Assembly (NCBI GenBank): GCA_000507305.1
Contig: DF239257.1
Location: 308,428-372,427, forward strand
Direction: 5' to 3'
Length of the DNA stretch: 64,000 bases
From: Breviolum minutum Mf 1.05b.01
Lineage: Eukaryota > Sar > Dinophyceae > Suessiales > Symbiodiniaceae
The notes under the pieces were generated by a model. It did no database searches, was not told the origin of the DNA, and saw nothing but the letters and a program-made list of their open reading frames with translations. The number at the start of each line of letters is the position of its first letter. The stretch's first letter is position 1. The translations under genes were made by a program, and so were the position numbers. This document shows positions 22,285 to 33,196 of the stretch, piece after piece.

Positions 22285-22385
22285 TCCCAAACTCCGAATG
22301 TACGGCGCATATTCACCCACATCTACCGTTAAAAAAAAGAAACACCAAACGTCGGTGAATATATACCATACATTGAGTGGAAATG
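22285..22385. repeat. Diverged family A element
   Basis: CGCATATTCACCCACATCTA and GGTGAATATATACCATACAT form the stem around an A-run loop. Confidence 0.45.
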
Positions 22386-22844
22386 TGTTTCTCATCGTGT
22401 ATCTACTACTGTATCTCAACTGACAAAAAATTGGCTTTTTGAATCTTTGAAGGGAAAGTTGCTGACAGGTGACATGATCCCCAGCTCCACCTTTGATATT
22501 TTGTTTAATTCTATAGTTAGCTACATCCCCCAACAAAAACTCATATGACAATGGGAACAACAACCGATTGATTGAAGATGTATTTGCTACTGAAAATGGT
22601 GATTATTCATTTTCGTGCTAGTTTTCAGTGGTACTATTTCTAATGTTCTTGCGCTGCTGGAATGTACCAATTTGGGATGATATATTTTAAAAGGCGCCTC
22701 AAAAAAAATATAACGTCGACTCAACAATGAACAAACAAATATTTTTTTTGCTAGCAACGGTGTAAAAGAAAAGCAGGGAGCTTTCTTGTACTGCAAGGTT
22801 TTTGCTTTTTCTGCCAACTGAACCAAATCTGTTTCTGCTGGAAG

Positions 22845-22964
22845 ATCATGGATGAAGAAGATGCTCAGCCAAGGTTAGAGCAGCTGGTGTTGGCAGGCAA
22901 TGGAATTGGCATGCAGGGTGCACAAGCTGTAGCAGCAGCGTTGCCTAAGCTGATACAGCTACAG
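22845..22964 (+). CDS. LRR exon, 40 codons
   Basis: A 120-bp phase-0 exon reads IMDEEDAQPRLEQLVLAGNG, then IGMQGAQAVAAALPKLIQLQ, closed by the donor GTGCAG. L-E-Q-L-V-L-A-G-N-G-I-G followed by A-Q-A-V-A-A-A-L-P-K-L is a textbook RI/NLR repeat. The acceptor (GCTGGAAG) is weak; the donor matches that after the exon at 20717. Confidence 0.8.
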
Positions 22965-23834
22965 GTGCAGCTCATGGCATTTTGAGGGGCAGTGGGTTGT
23001 TTGATTCTAGCTCAAGATGAAGTGGCACAGATTTGGTATTGTGATTCCATGATGATTCTGTTGATGGGCTGACATGTAGTATTGAAAATGCACCTGGTTG
23101 TTTAGGTTGAAAAAACCCTTCAAACTAACTTGTAACCTAAAAATCACCCAATTGAAAGTCGGATCATCATTTTCCAAACCTCCATATTTGGGCTCCATAT
23201 GATTTTTTTTCCGGGTACATTAGGGATTATACAGCTCTTCATTGAATAGATACACATAGACCCTTTTAGAAATCCCGTTTCTAACCAACCAGTATAAAAG
23301 GGATGGAATTTCATAGGCTCCTGGTTCACTTGCCTTCCTGGAGATTTTGTTCAATGGAATGATGACTGGATGATTCTTTGGAAGGATATCAATGGTACGT
23401 TTTTTGCCATGGCAACGGGTAGCCCCTCTCTATGCCATGGTAGCCATGAGTAATCAGCAGACCACTTGCAACGTTCATGAAGTTCAAGATCGCGATCATG
23501 AACTCTACAAATCCAGGGTTCATAGTTGATTGTTTCCCAAAAGTCGTTGAACATGGAAGAATCATCAACAAACTTGCCCCTAACTGTTTGTCCTCTGGTT
23601 TATCTTGTTTAGCAAAAATCCACCCATGGAAAGAAAAAACATGATTTCCTCTCCATAAACCAACCATCCGAAGAATCCTGATGGCCTCACAAAAAGAGAT
23701 TTTGAGGATCCAGACCACCGCTATAGAGGTTCAAAAAACCTTCCATTTGGAGGGTGTTTTAATGATTTTTTAGGGGCATGAAGTCAAATGGGTAGAGACA
23801 TTTTCTCCTGAAATCTCATGGAGTTCCAATGCAG

Positions 23835-23871
23835 GACTTGCACCTCTCGCGCAATGCCCTGGGTACTCAAG
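23835..23871 (+). CDS. LRR micro-exon, 36-37 bp
   Basis: After CCAATGCAG it reads DLHLSRNALGTQ plus one base of Gly, then GTGTGG. Same length, phase and repeat position as 20717-20753. Confidence 0.7.
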
Positions 23872-24012
23872 GTGTGGGCAACAAACAGTTAAAACAGTTA
23901 CGCCCTGGAAAATCAACATGGAAACCCCACAACAAATGGAGGTCGATGGAAGATGACTTTCCGACTTTCAATTGGATGAGTTATATTTAGGTTCCAGGCG
24001 TTCATTTTCCAG

Positions 24013-24057
24013 GGTGGTATGGCCTCTGAGTGTCTTGAGAAAGCCATTGGATCTAAG
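24013..24057 (+). CDS. LRR exon (helical half-repeat)
   Basis: After TTTTCCAG it reads GGMASECLEKAIGSK. It supplies the Gly and helix expected after ALGTQ. The donor is not canonical. Confidence 0.5.
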
Positions 24058-24310
24058 TATGACCCAAATATATCCAAACCCTGGTTTTTTCAGTGGGAAA
24101 TAATCGTCACACTAATTGTTTTAGTGACGGGTCCCTGTTAGTAACCTTCATGATCCATTGTTAATGTGTTTTTTTCGTAACACCCGAAAACTAACGTGTC
24201 GATAAAATGCCCCTGAAATATGGTGGGAATGGAAGACGATTCGTTCGATTTGCCGAAGGCGAGTTGTTCAAGTTTTTGGACGTATTGAAATTTGTGTTGG
24301 TAGGGATGGG

Positions 24311-24437
24311 GTACTACTGTTGATGGTTCAGAAATCCCAAGGCCAACCACCTGGAATGTATGTATAAACCTTGTAGATAATGGGATGAACTACCGTTCCC
24401 TCAACTGGTGAACGCCGGATTTCAGCCATCAGCAGTA
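24311..24437. repeat. Family E copy
   Basis: TACTGTTGATGGTTCAGAAA left; AACGCCGGATTTCAGCCATC right. Confidence 0.65.
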
Positions 24438-24442
24438 GGGTG

Positions 24443-24566
24443 GACCCATGGAAGTGATCGTAACTAGTAACTAGTTGGAAAGTTGGTTTAGTTCACCTAT
24501 TCAGGGGACAAGAACAACCTACTTATACAGGGTTTACAATCCATTTACTAAGTACCATGGAAATCC
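24443..24566. repeat. Family F copy
   Basis: GTGGACCCATGGAAGTGATC left; ACTAAGTACCATGGAAATCC right. It directly abuts the family E copy. Confidence 0.55.
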
Positions 24567-24773
24567 CAGTAGGGATGGGGTAAGATGTTGCAAGTCTAGA
24601 GGAATTGGTCCCAAAAACCGGTTGGCTAATTTCAACCTGAACCGGGAAGATGAACCCGTTTTGAGTATTGTTTTGAAAACCGGTTGAAACCACCAACTAT
24701 TCTATGTGATAATGTATTAAGAGGGAAACTCCATTGATATAATAGAGGATTGCTTGGATTGGTAATATAACCC

Positions 24774-24867
24774 ATAGCATCCATGTATGATATATGTGCC
24801 TACATTTACCATATTTTACCATTAAAAAATAACCAAATGTAGGTAAATATACCATACCCTAAGAATC
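24774..24867. repeat. Family A MITE copy
   Basis: CCCATAGCATCCATGTATGA left, GTAGGTAAATATACCATACC right. A family H element is inserted in or next to its right end, since ACATGGATACTATGGGT reappears at 24959. Confidence 0.6.
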
Positions 24868-24958
24868 ATGGGATCTCAAAACTGGTGGTTTGGAGATCCC
24901 AGATCCCTGCTATACACATCCAAACCCATCTATAGCAGGGTCCAGTGATTCTTAGGGT
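24864..24958. repeat. Dispersed inverted repeat, family H copy 1
   Basis: CCCTAAGAATCATGGGATCT left and AGTGATTCTTAGGGT right, with an inner CCTGCTATACACATCCAAA. Near-identical to 31804-31908. It splits the right end of a family A element. Confidence 0.7.
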
Positions 24959-25050
24959 ACATGGATACTATGGGTAATGACCCTGAATTTACGGGTCAAA
25001 TCCTTCCTTTTTGTTGCCCAACATGATTTCCAAACGACGACTTGGCATCA

Positions 25051-25096
25051 GGTGCCTTGGCACTTGCACGTGCCTTGCATAGTGGACACGGATCAG
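25051..25096 (+). CDS. LRR exon (helical half-repeat)
   Basis: After GGCATCAG, in phase 1, it reads GALALARALHSGHGS. A-L-A-L-A-R-A-L matches the repeat helix. The next signal (GGATCAG|TATC) is not a canonical donor. The frame is also open upstream (NDDLAS), so the true start could be earlier. Confidence 0.5.
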
Positions 25097-25186
25097 TATC
25101 TTGGTGAATCAAGGCGAGGGTTTGATATCATCTCGATACAAGTAAAGAGTCCCTGGTTGTTCCTTGGCTTTGTAGGGGATACCCCC

Positions 25187-25285
25187 TGGAAGTTTAACAT
25201 AGCCCCTGAAAAGCTACCTTCCCCATAAGAAAGTAGTCTTCCAACCACCATTTTTGAGGGGCTATGTAAAACTTCGGGGTGGTAA
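25187..25285. repeat. Family S palindrome
   Basis: GGAAGTTTAACATAGCCCCT left, GGGGCTATGTAAAACTTC right. Confidence 0.65.
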
Positions 25286-25344
25286 TGTTTATTAGCCAGT
25301 TAAGATGAAAAAGCCCCAAGGTTTATCACAAAAAACGAGACTTT

Positions 25345-25444
25345 CTAGGTGGTGGCCACTCAAACATTTGTTATTTTCACCCCTACCTGGAGAAGAGTCA
25401 CATTTTGACTAATATTTTTTAGATGTGTTGAAACCACCAACTAG
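25345..25444. repeat. Family B MITE copy with 4-bp TSD
   Basis: Flanked by CTTT|...|CTTT. Confidence 0.8.
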
Positions 25445-25757
25445 CTTTACTAAAAGAAAACCCCCAACTCGTTTTTTTTGAAAAAAAACTGAGCAGCTGA
25501 GCAGCTGAATTCTCAATGCTTCCATTTTCGGGATTGGATTCAAAGCTTTCTTGATCCATTTACAGCATCCCTAGAAATCCTGAAATGATGGTGCAAGGTG
25601 GGAAAACTATAAATGGGTGACTGGGGTTATAAGCCTACTTATTAATACAAATCCCTAACCCCTACTTATAACTGGTAGGGGGGCCCACCTTGTAGCCGTT
25701 TAGTAAGGTAGACCTGGGAAGTGCCGGAGCTCGCAATTTAGAGAAAACCCTCCTGCT

Positions 25758-25853
25758 AACCCATGACGGATCCATTTATGGTACGTATATTTCCCTACAT
25801 TTGGCTTGAATTTATGGTAAATGTAGGCAAAATCAAGGTACATGCATCCCATG
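25758..25853. repeat. Family A MITE copy
   Basis: CCATGACGGATCCATTTATG left; TACATGCATCCCATGGG right. Confidence 0.6.
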
Positions 25854-26397
25854 GGAAACTAAGATGGCAATGGAAGATTCTCCGTTTTATGCATATAGGA
25901 ACTACATCTTCAAATGGTTCAATTTCCATTGCTGTGTTAGATTACCGGAGTGTAATAGACCCCTTTGATTGGATAAGCTACCAAATGCTCAAACTGTTGG
26001 AAAAAAACATGGAAAAACAATATAGGTTAAACAGAATTGAATACTTTCCCAAGAAAACAACTTGAGTTTTTGTCAACTCATTGCGTTTTTTCACAGGAAA
26101 TGCCTTCAAAATGTTATACCGTTGTCCCCACCCATTTAACCATGGTCAATGTGAATTTTATTTTTTATGGGGGAGGTGAGGGGTACCTATAAATTTAATT
26201 AACCACCCCCACGCTGTTTACACCCCTGAAAACTAACATGACATTGTAAAATCAACCCTTTGAAGATATATTTCCTATTGAAAATGGAGATATTTCATTG
26301 CTATGTTAGATGACCGGAGAGTAACAACCTTGATTTGTTGCTTTGCTTTGCTGTTGGAACCGTTGGGTTTACGGTTCGTGAATTTTGGGAACCCCAG

Positions 26398-26438
26398 GCA
26401 TTGGAGTGGCTATCCTTGAATGAAAACGCACCTTGGAA
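26398..26438 (+). CDS. LRR micro-exon
   Basis: After GGAACCCCAG it reads ALEWLSLNENA. L-E-W-L-S-L-N-E-N is an LRR core. The exon end is unclear. Confidence 0.5.
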
Positions 26439-26475
26439 GAGATTTTATTTACTTCGGACCACGGTAAATCACCAT

Positions 26476-26575
26476 ACCCAAATGCTCCACGTATGGAATT
26501 TTTACTTGCATTTACCATAAATTTAAGCCAAATGTAGGCGAATGTACTGTACCATACATGGAGCATATGGGATAT
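26476..26575. repeat. Family A MITE copy
   Basis: CCCAAATGCTCCACGTATGG left; CATACATGGAGCATATGGG right. Confidence 0.65.
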
Positions 26576-26996
26576 AAAGCCACGATTTGGGAACATATTG
26601 TTAACATTTTCCAAGCATCGAAGAGTCGCAAATCCAAGTAATGCGTTGCCATATTTAAAAACGGTTTGCTTTGAAAAAAAATATATAAATAAATTTCTAC
26701 AGCAGGTGAGTGGAAGTAGGTATACACACCCTGAAAAATGAACTAACACAGCCATGGATATTTACCATTTGTGCAAATAACATCAAAAATGGTTGATTCT
26801 CCATGGCCATGTTAATCTACCAGAGTGTATATCACCGTTTAAAGCCGGTGGTTTTTTTTTGGATGATGATAAACCTTACGTAATAAAATATAAAAGATGG
26901 TGGTTTGTAAACCAACCGGACTAAAAAATGGTGGTTTTAGGACTTCCAGGGTTTTTCAGTTCTCCAACCTTTTCTGAACCTTCGTTGAGGCCTTAG

Positions 26997-27040
26997 GCGA
27001 TGTGGGGCTGCAAGCTTTAGCAACAGGCTTCAAGAGGAGA
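26997..27040 (+). CDS. LRR exon (helical half-repeat)
   Basis: After GAGGCCTTAG, in phase 1, it reads GDVGLQALATGFKR. The phase matches the phase-1 ends of the LRR core micro-exons. Confidence 0.5.
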
Positions 27041-27117
27041 TGTGCTTTTGAAAAGCGTTGCGGGTAGAGTTCTCATTTTAACCGCAACCCAGAAAGGAAG
27101 GCCTCACAAAAAAAGGC

Positions 27118-27268
27118 AAATAAAACACAACACAACAAAACAAAACAAAACAAAACCAAACAAACAAACACAAACAAACAAACAAACAAACAAACAAACA
27201 AACAAAAACAAACAAAAACAAACAAACAAACAAACAAACAAACAAACAAACAAACAAACAAACAAACA
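27118..27268. repeat. (CAAA)n microsatellite
   Basis: About 150 bases of CAAA units with a few CAAAA interruptions, 285 bases upstream of the next LRR exon. Confidence 0.9.
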
Positions 27269-27553
27269 GTATTTACGGGTTGTTGAGTCAATCATGACGT
27301 CAATCAAGCATAGTTTACTTTTGATATATTTGTGTTTGAAGGTGCTAAATGAAATGGATACATGCTATAATTGAATACTTGTTCAACCTTGTTCATGTGA
27401 TTCGTTAAATGTGATTTTATTATATATATTCTGTAAACTTTAAATATACATATATATATATATATGTACTTTCAGCGATCTTTTCGTCACAAACCGTTGG
27501 AAACGTTGCTTTTGTGTTGTGTTTTTGTTTGTTTTTTGTGTCCGAAGTTGCAG

Positions 27554-27664
27554 GATGCATCGTTTGGAATGGTTGGATTTGAATGGCAATTCGCTTACAG
27601 ATCTGGGCATCGTGAGTTTAAGCAAAGCACTTTGTGATCCAAACTCCAAATTGAAGTCGCTTGG
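27554..27664 (+). CDS. LRR exon
   Basis: After CGAAGTTGCAG it reads MHRLEWLDLNGNSLTDLGIV, then SLSKALCDPNSKLKSL. L-E-W-L-D-L-N-G-N-S-L followed by L-S-K-A-L is a complete RI-type repeat and the start of the next. The donor is uncertain (TTGGAG|GTTGGG). Confidence 0.75.
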
Positions 27665-28345
27665 AGGTTGGGGAAAGGTTGGTTGAAGGTTTTCCCTGGG
27701 GTTTGAAAACCACCATTTTTGTTAGTCCGGCCGGTTGGTTTCCCAAGCACCATTTTTTTATTGCGTAAGGTCTATCATCATCCAAAAGGAACCACCATTT
27801 TTTTTGATGGTGGTTGACTTTCAGGGGTTTCCGTGATGTTTGTTGTTTTGTTGTTTAATTTGAAACTTGGAATTAGGAAGGAATGAATTTTTAGCTGGTT
27901 GTTTGGGCTATGGAGATACGAACAATGAGAATGATAGTGATACTAATGATGTAATGACAATGGTAGTATCAAATGAGACTACCCATAATGAAGATAATGG
28001 TAACGACTATCTATCACATTTTATTTCTGCCTAAATTAGTTTCTACTACCTTTGGGCAGGAATTCTGACAGTTCATGTTTAGACTCCATAACACTCGGAT
28101 AATATTCAACAGTTTATTTGGTAACTTGCCCCCTTGAAAAATAACGAATATCTCGAAAATTGATGGTTCGTTCAGAAGACATGTCCTTTTAAAATGGTCC
28201 CGTTGTTGGGGACATGTTAATTTTCCCTGTTGTTGTCACTCCATTTTTTTCAGACGGCTGACTTACTAAATATGGTTATTAACCGCTTGCTAAATAGGAT
28301 GACCCTCCAAGCATTCTCCCTGCATAACACATTTTGTATATGCAG

Positions 28346-28480
28346 ACTCTCGAACAAATACCTTGTTTCATGGCTATGATTCCCTAAGGACACTCCGCGA
28401 GCTGACGTTGCTGCAGAACAATCTAGGGTCAGAGGGGCAGAAATGGTTGGACGCAGTGAAAGTGTTGCTTGAAGTACAAG
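28346..28480 (+). CDS. LRR exon
   Basis: After TATATGCAG it reads SRTNTLFHGYDSLRTLRELT, then LLQNNLGSEGQKWLDAVKVL. L-R-E-L-T-L-L-Q-N-N-L-G-S-E-G and the W-L-D-A-V helix make a full repeat. It is the last LRR unit I can recognise; what follows on the strand is repeats and then unrelated exons. Confidence 0.75.
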
Positions 28481-29577
28481 GGGAGGGGTGGTGTTGGGAA
28501 GGCATGGTCAGCTTGACAGATTTAGGGTGGTACACAGTGGTACACCTTTGCTGTTGATTTACCTTAAGGTTAAAATAGATGGCACAGATACCAAAAGGTA
28601 GGATAGTAAAGGGTCCTTATAAACCAATATGTAGGGACTGTGCCATGTACTTTTCAAGTACTGTATAACCTAGGAAAGGACATGAGCAATGAAAAAACAA
28701 ACTTGGTTGTTTAGGGTATAGAGGGGATTATACTACCCAATTATATAGGGATTATAATAAACCATTAGAAGGATCCTTTTTAACCAACCAGTATAATGGA
28801 AGGTAGTAAGGGTTTTCTTCGTGGCTCAATTGGTTTTACTATTCGTGGCTACTACCACCAAAAACGGACCATAAACGTCGCTGTCTTCCTGGTCTTCCCC
28901 CCGTTGAAATCAACAGTTTGTCAAGGCCATTGCCTGACTTCAAATTCTGGACCACGACCACAACTGCCACAATTGCGCAACCCGCTCCAGTGACGGAAGT
29001 TCAAGTAGTAGCAACTTGGTGGAAAACTGGAAGCATTACCCACCATTTCCCCCCCCCCCCCCGAAAAAAACTAAGATGTCTGGCGGGAAAATCCACCATG
29101 AATGAAGATGTATTTCCGAATGAAAATCTATTGAAAATTGGGATCTTCCAATCCCAAAGATATCCTTCATGTATCTGAATATTTTAGGTTTCGGAATTTA
29201 TTATAGTGATTTGCCCAGATTTTTCATGGGACCCATTTCCAAAACGCGGGATGAAACCAGCAAGCAATGTGGCAAATATCATGTGTTGAGATTCTCAACA
29301 TGCCATGTTTCCGATGGTTCAGGGATCATCTAAAGAAATGAAGACTTGGGACTTGGTCATGGGTTGTTTTGTAGGGTTGTTCCCCTTTCAAATGGCCCAA
29401 ACAGGGATGATCATCCAAGCGTAGCCACCAGGTGCACCCACCCAACATCGCTCCTTTCGTTGGCGATGCTCCGCTGGCAGCGCCGTGGGCGGCAGACGTG
29501 TCGCTAACGGCGGTCATGTGATGCGGCAAATGGGCACTGCCTGAGCCGTGTAGGTATATGGGTGGAACAATCTGATT

Positions 29578-29678
29578 CTAGGCGGTGGTTTCAAATATTT
29601 TTCATTTTCGCCCCTATTTGGGGAAGATTCCCATTGTGACTCATATTTTTCAGATGGGTTGGTTCAACCACCAACTAG
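29578..29678. repeat. Family B MITE copy with 4-bp TSD
   Basis: Flanked by GATT|...|GATT. Confidence 0.8.
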
Positions 29679-30129
29679 GATTGCATAGGAACATAATTTT
29701 TACAACTTTGGGATTTTTACCTGTTATTACTGTTTTTTTTTTTGCAGGGTGATCATCTCCATGTTTTCTTTTAGGGAGAAATCATATGTTTGTACTCAGA
29801 GGGAATCTAAAATGGCAATGGAACATGTACCCTTTGTAGATGTATGTCCTGTTGGAAAAGGGTGATGTCTATTGAATTGCCATGTTAGTTTACCTAGAGT
29901 GTAATTCGTTATTGTTGCGCATGCTGACCCATTTGTTTCTCCTTTTCATAATGCAGTTCATGTATATACAATTGAAATTGGTAGATTCAATTGTGGTTCA
30001 TATGTTTTCCGAAGGGAAGATATCCCATCCAAAAGCAGACATGTTTCTAGATAAATGAACCGCACCCAGCCTTGTATATGGAAACAAGGAGTTCAAAGTT
30101 CAAACCCCTCAGATTGATCCGAAAAAAAA

Positions 30130-30430
30130 ATGTCCGACGTCACGAGTCACGGGTGCGAATCTCGGGCGCGTTGGTAGGAGGATACGAGGATAGAGCCAGC
30201 TTCCCCAAAGAACGGGATGCTGGCTACAGCTGTCCATGAGAGAACCCAGCCGCGCCTGCAGACTGCGGTATCTGCGGTCAAAAAAAACACCATTGGGGCC
30301 CAACGGGATATGGCTGGACCCGATAATGGAGAGGTGGACAAACCCCCCAAACAGGGTTGAAAAGTCATCCAGTATACGAGGCAAAACCGGTATCCCCCAA
30401 AAAAGCTCACAGCTAAAGGTTCCTGCAAAA
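30130..30430. other. GC-rich coding-like block, not resolved
   Basis: All three plus frames stay fairly open around 30140-30290 and one reads NGMLATAVHERTQPRLQTAV. No convincing splice sites and no recognised product. Confidence 0.2.
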
Positions 30431-30494
30431 ATGCTGGAAATCCGTATATAAAATGATTTGGCTTTTGCTTTTTCTTGGTGCAAAAGGTCTATTG

Positions 30495-30611
30495 CAAGGT
30501 GGTGGTTTCCCAACTTTTTTAGATTTCACCCGGATCCCTCGGGAGATTTTCTCCAATTTGACGAAGGCGCATATTTTTTTTCAGATGGGTTGGTGAAAAA
30601 CCACCAACTAG
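30495..30611. repeat. Family B MITE copy with 4-bp TSD
   Basis: CAAGGTGGTGGTTTCC left, AACCACCAACTAG right, flanked by ATTG on both sides. Confidence 0.75.
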
Positions 30612-30635
30612 ATTGTCACATTCCCCCAAACCCAT

Positions 30636-30722
30636 ACCATCCATGTATGGTATGTTTACCTACATTTACCATAAAAATCAACCAAATGTAGGTGAATATA
30701 CCAATCCCATGGATCCTATGGG
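30636..30722. repeat. Family A MITE copy
   Basis: CCATACCATCCATGTATGGT left; CAATCCCATGGATCCTATGG right. Confidence 0.65.
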
Positions 30723-30807
30723 AAAGGGATTTGGGTATTTGGAGCCTCAACTTCGAATCTAAGGCTCTTGGATCTCCCAAGCTCCCCCGCGTGATTCTTA
30801 CCAACAC

Positions 30808-31032
30808 CCAGATGCTCAATGGGACCTGGTATATTTAATATATTTACCTAGGTGGTGGCAACTCAAATATTTTTGGAATTTTCACCCCGAAATTTGGGGA
30901 AGGTTTCCAATTGACTCATATTTTTCAATTGGATTGGTTGAAACCACCAACTAGTTACCATTATGTACCTACATGGAAAGCTCCCGAAACTACCCAGTTT
31001 TGGTAAGTAAAGCTCGAACAGCTCCCTTGAGT
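30808..31032. repeat. Family A2 MITE split by a family B MITE
   Basis: A2 left end CCCAGATGCTCAATGGGACC, then the B element at 30848-30954, then A2 resumes with TACCTACATGGAAAGCTCC and AAACTACCCAGTTTTGG. Confidence 0.7.
30848..30954. repeat. Family B MITE nested in family A2, 4-bp TSD
   Basis: Flanked by TTAC|...|TTAC inside the A2 stem TATTTAC. Confidence 0.85.
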
Positions 31033-31226
31033 GAACTTTGGGAACAATCAGGAACAGAATTTGCAAGAATTTACAGAATCAAGTTGATAAAATAAACGGC
31101 AGACATTTATCGTATACCAATATCTTGAAAACTTCCAGATCATCTGAATGATCAAAGCATCAAATATTTCACATCCAAATCTACACAGTAAAACTTTGAC
31201 AAATTCAACTCATCCCAACCCATACA

Positions 31227-31415
31227 ATCCATATATATATAGTATATATTTACCTACATGTGCCATCAATTTATGCCATTCCATGTAGGTAAACTAGGTG
31301 GTGGCAACTCAAATATTTTCTATGTTCATCCCTATTCGGGGAAGATGAACCCAATTTGACGAGCATATTTTTCAATTGGGTTGGTTCAACCACCAACTAG
31401 TAAATATATGTGAAT
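31227..31415. repeat. Family A MITE interrupted by a family B MITE
   Basis: The A stem TTTACCTACATG...CATGTAGGTAAA is cut and resumes as TAAATATATG after the B element. Confidence 0.7.
31294..31400. repeat. Family B MITE nested in family A, 4-bp TSD
   Basis: Flanked by TAAA|...|TAAA. Confidence 0.85.
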
Positions 31416-31470
31416 CTAGCAGTTGCATATGGATCCTTCATGTAAAACAAAGTTCCTAAGTTATCGTCAG

Positions 31471-31540
31471 GCCGAAGTGACGGAAGCTTCCGCTGAGAAG
31501 GAAGAGGTTTCTTCGCTCCGAAAAATGGATGGGAGTGGGA
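31471..31540 (+). CDS. Exon, unrecognised
   Basis: After TTATCGTCAG the frame reads AEVTEASAEKEEVSSLRKMD. Acidic and lysine-rich, protein-like. Donor not clear. Same strand as the LRR exons. Confidence 0.4.
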
Positions 31541-31803
31541 GTTTTCAATTCTCTTCCCTCAAAATTTCTAGGGAAGAAAAAAGCACACCTGGGGGATGTC
31601 GTGTTTGGAAGTTAGGATCAATGGTGAACGGATCAATGGGTTATATAAGCCCAATATAAATACATCTATGCTAACATTTTTTCCTAACTCCCAACAGGAC
31701 ATCCAAGTGTCCGGAGATGATAAAACTGCGATTTTCATCGGTTTTTTTTGGGCAAATTTCATTCAGCCGAGTAGCTTCATACTTTAAAGAGGATTGTTTC
31801 AAC

Positions 31804-31908
31804 CCTAAGAATCATGGGATCTCAAAACTGGTGGTTTGGACATCCCAAACCCCTGCTATACACATCCAAAACCCCTCTAAAATCGCAGGGTCCAGTGATT
31901 CTTAGGGA
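31804..31908. repeat. Family H copy 2
   Basis: Shares CTCAAAACTGGTGGTTTGGA and CCTGCTATACACATCCAAAA with 24864-24958. Confidence 0.7.
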
Positions 31909-31930
31909 ATGCTCTTAGAATTGAACATTA

Positions 31931-32039
31931 CTAGGTGGTGGCAACTCAAAGATTTTTTTAAATTTCACCCCGATTTTTGGGGAGATGATCCAATTTGACG
32001 AGCATATTTTTCAGATGGGTTGGTTCAACCACCAACCAG
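31931..32039. repeat. Family B MITE copy with 4-bp TSD
   Basis: Flanked by ATTA|...|ATTA. Confidence 0.8.
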
Positions 32040-32366
32040 ATTACCATGCAACCAATTGCCAAGATGATCAAGAAAAGATGATGAAACATGGCAGGCAAAA
32101 AAAAAACGAACCCAAAAGACTTTGTTTTGTTCATCTCTTTGGCACTGGGGTGGTAGGTGCTATCTTGCTATCCTAATGTCAATGTATACCACTTCTATCC
32201 ACTTCTGTACTCCTTGGTGTGCTTTCCCTTATAGTAACAATTGATACTTGGGGGGGGTTAGAACCATCATGCTTCACCAATAAATGTCAGGTACTTAAAA
32301 TGGAGGTACGAAAGAACCTGATTTCAGGCTATTATGGGGGTAGGTTTTTCCCTTACATCAAGTCTT

Positions 32367-32471
32367 CTGGGTGGTGGTTTCTTCGAATATGTTTGATGTT
32401 CAGCCCGAAAATTGTGGAAGATTCCCATTTTGACGAGCATATTTTTCAAATGGGTTAAAACCACCAACTAG
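32367..32471. repeat. Family B MITE copy with 4-bp TSD
   Basis: CTGGGTGGTGGTTTC left, flanked by TCTT|...|TCTT. Confidence 0.8.
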
Positions 32472-32694
32472 TCTTTCATACACCTTATATAGATGAGGAT
32501 TCCTCCATTTTAGGTGCCTGAAATATCTGAAATGTTTGGTGAAATCATCCAGTTTTATTACATGATCCAACCACCTGACCCCAAGACTTGATGATTTCCA
32601 AAGACCTTCGGTCTTAAAAAGTAAACCCGTTGATCATCTTCCAGCTTGATGATTGAACTCCTAGTTCACCCTTTTTCAAACAAACCATATATAT

Positions 32695-32772
32695 ATAGGA
32701 TCCATGTATGGTATATTTACCTACATTTGGTTCATTTTAATGGTAAATGTAGGTAGATATTCCATACATTAA
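32695..32772. repeat. Family A MITE copy
   Basis: ATAGGATCCATGTATGGTAT left; GTAGGTAGATATTCCATACA right. Confidence 0.65.
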
Positions 32773-33130
32773 CTGTTTCGGCTAGAGTACCACCAAAAAA
32801 GTGAACATTCTTTCCCTCAATAAATCACCATGTCGTGCCACTACCAGCGAAAAATGAGGTTTCAATTCGTATCATGAACAAAATCTAAAATCGAGGTTGC
32901 AGAGTTGTCCCAAACTATCCGTCACAATTGGTACCTTTTGGGATCTAAATATAAGTTTGCCAGGCTTTGGCGGCTTGATTTTTAGGGCCAAATCTACAAA
33001 ATATACCTCCTCAGGTTCAATGTTTGATCAAATATGTTTTTGGGGTCGGGACCCCGTCCTACCGAAAATCACGTTTAAAAAGGTCGGTGTTTGGAAGGGC
33101 CTTGCACGGACCCATCATGCCATCATGCAG

Positions 33131-33196
33131 GAGACCGGCCACTTCCTTCGCTTTGACGATCGTTTGCAGCTTCATCGCGAAGACTGGGAGAGCTGT
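33131..33196 (+). CDS. Exon, 22 codons, both splice sites clear
   Basis: A 66-bp phase-0 exon lies between CATCATGCAG and GTGAGG and reads ETGHFLRFDDRLQLHREDWE, then SC. Product not recognised. Confidence 0.55.

Noticed and set aside
26096-26177. Plus-strand frame with C-x8-C (RCPHPFNHGQCEF) after a TTTTTCACAG acceptor and before GTGAGG
   Set aside because: Splice-like edges are good, but the finger is incomplete, lacks the basic residue pattern before the first Cys, and the frame meets TGA at the donor. Too weak to list as an exon.
27073-27291. Minus frame of repeated CLFV residues
   Set aside because: It is the (CAAA)n repeat read backwards, not a membrane protein.
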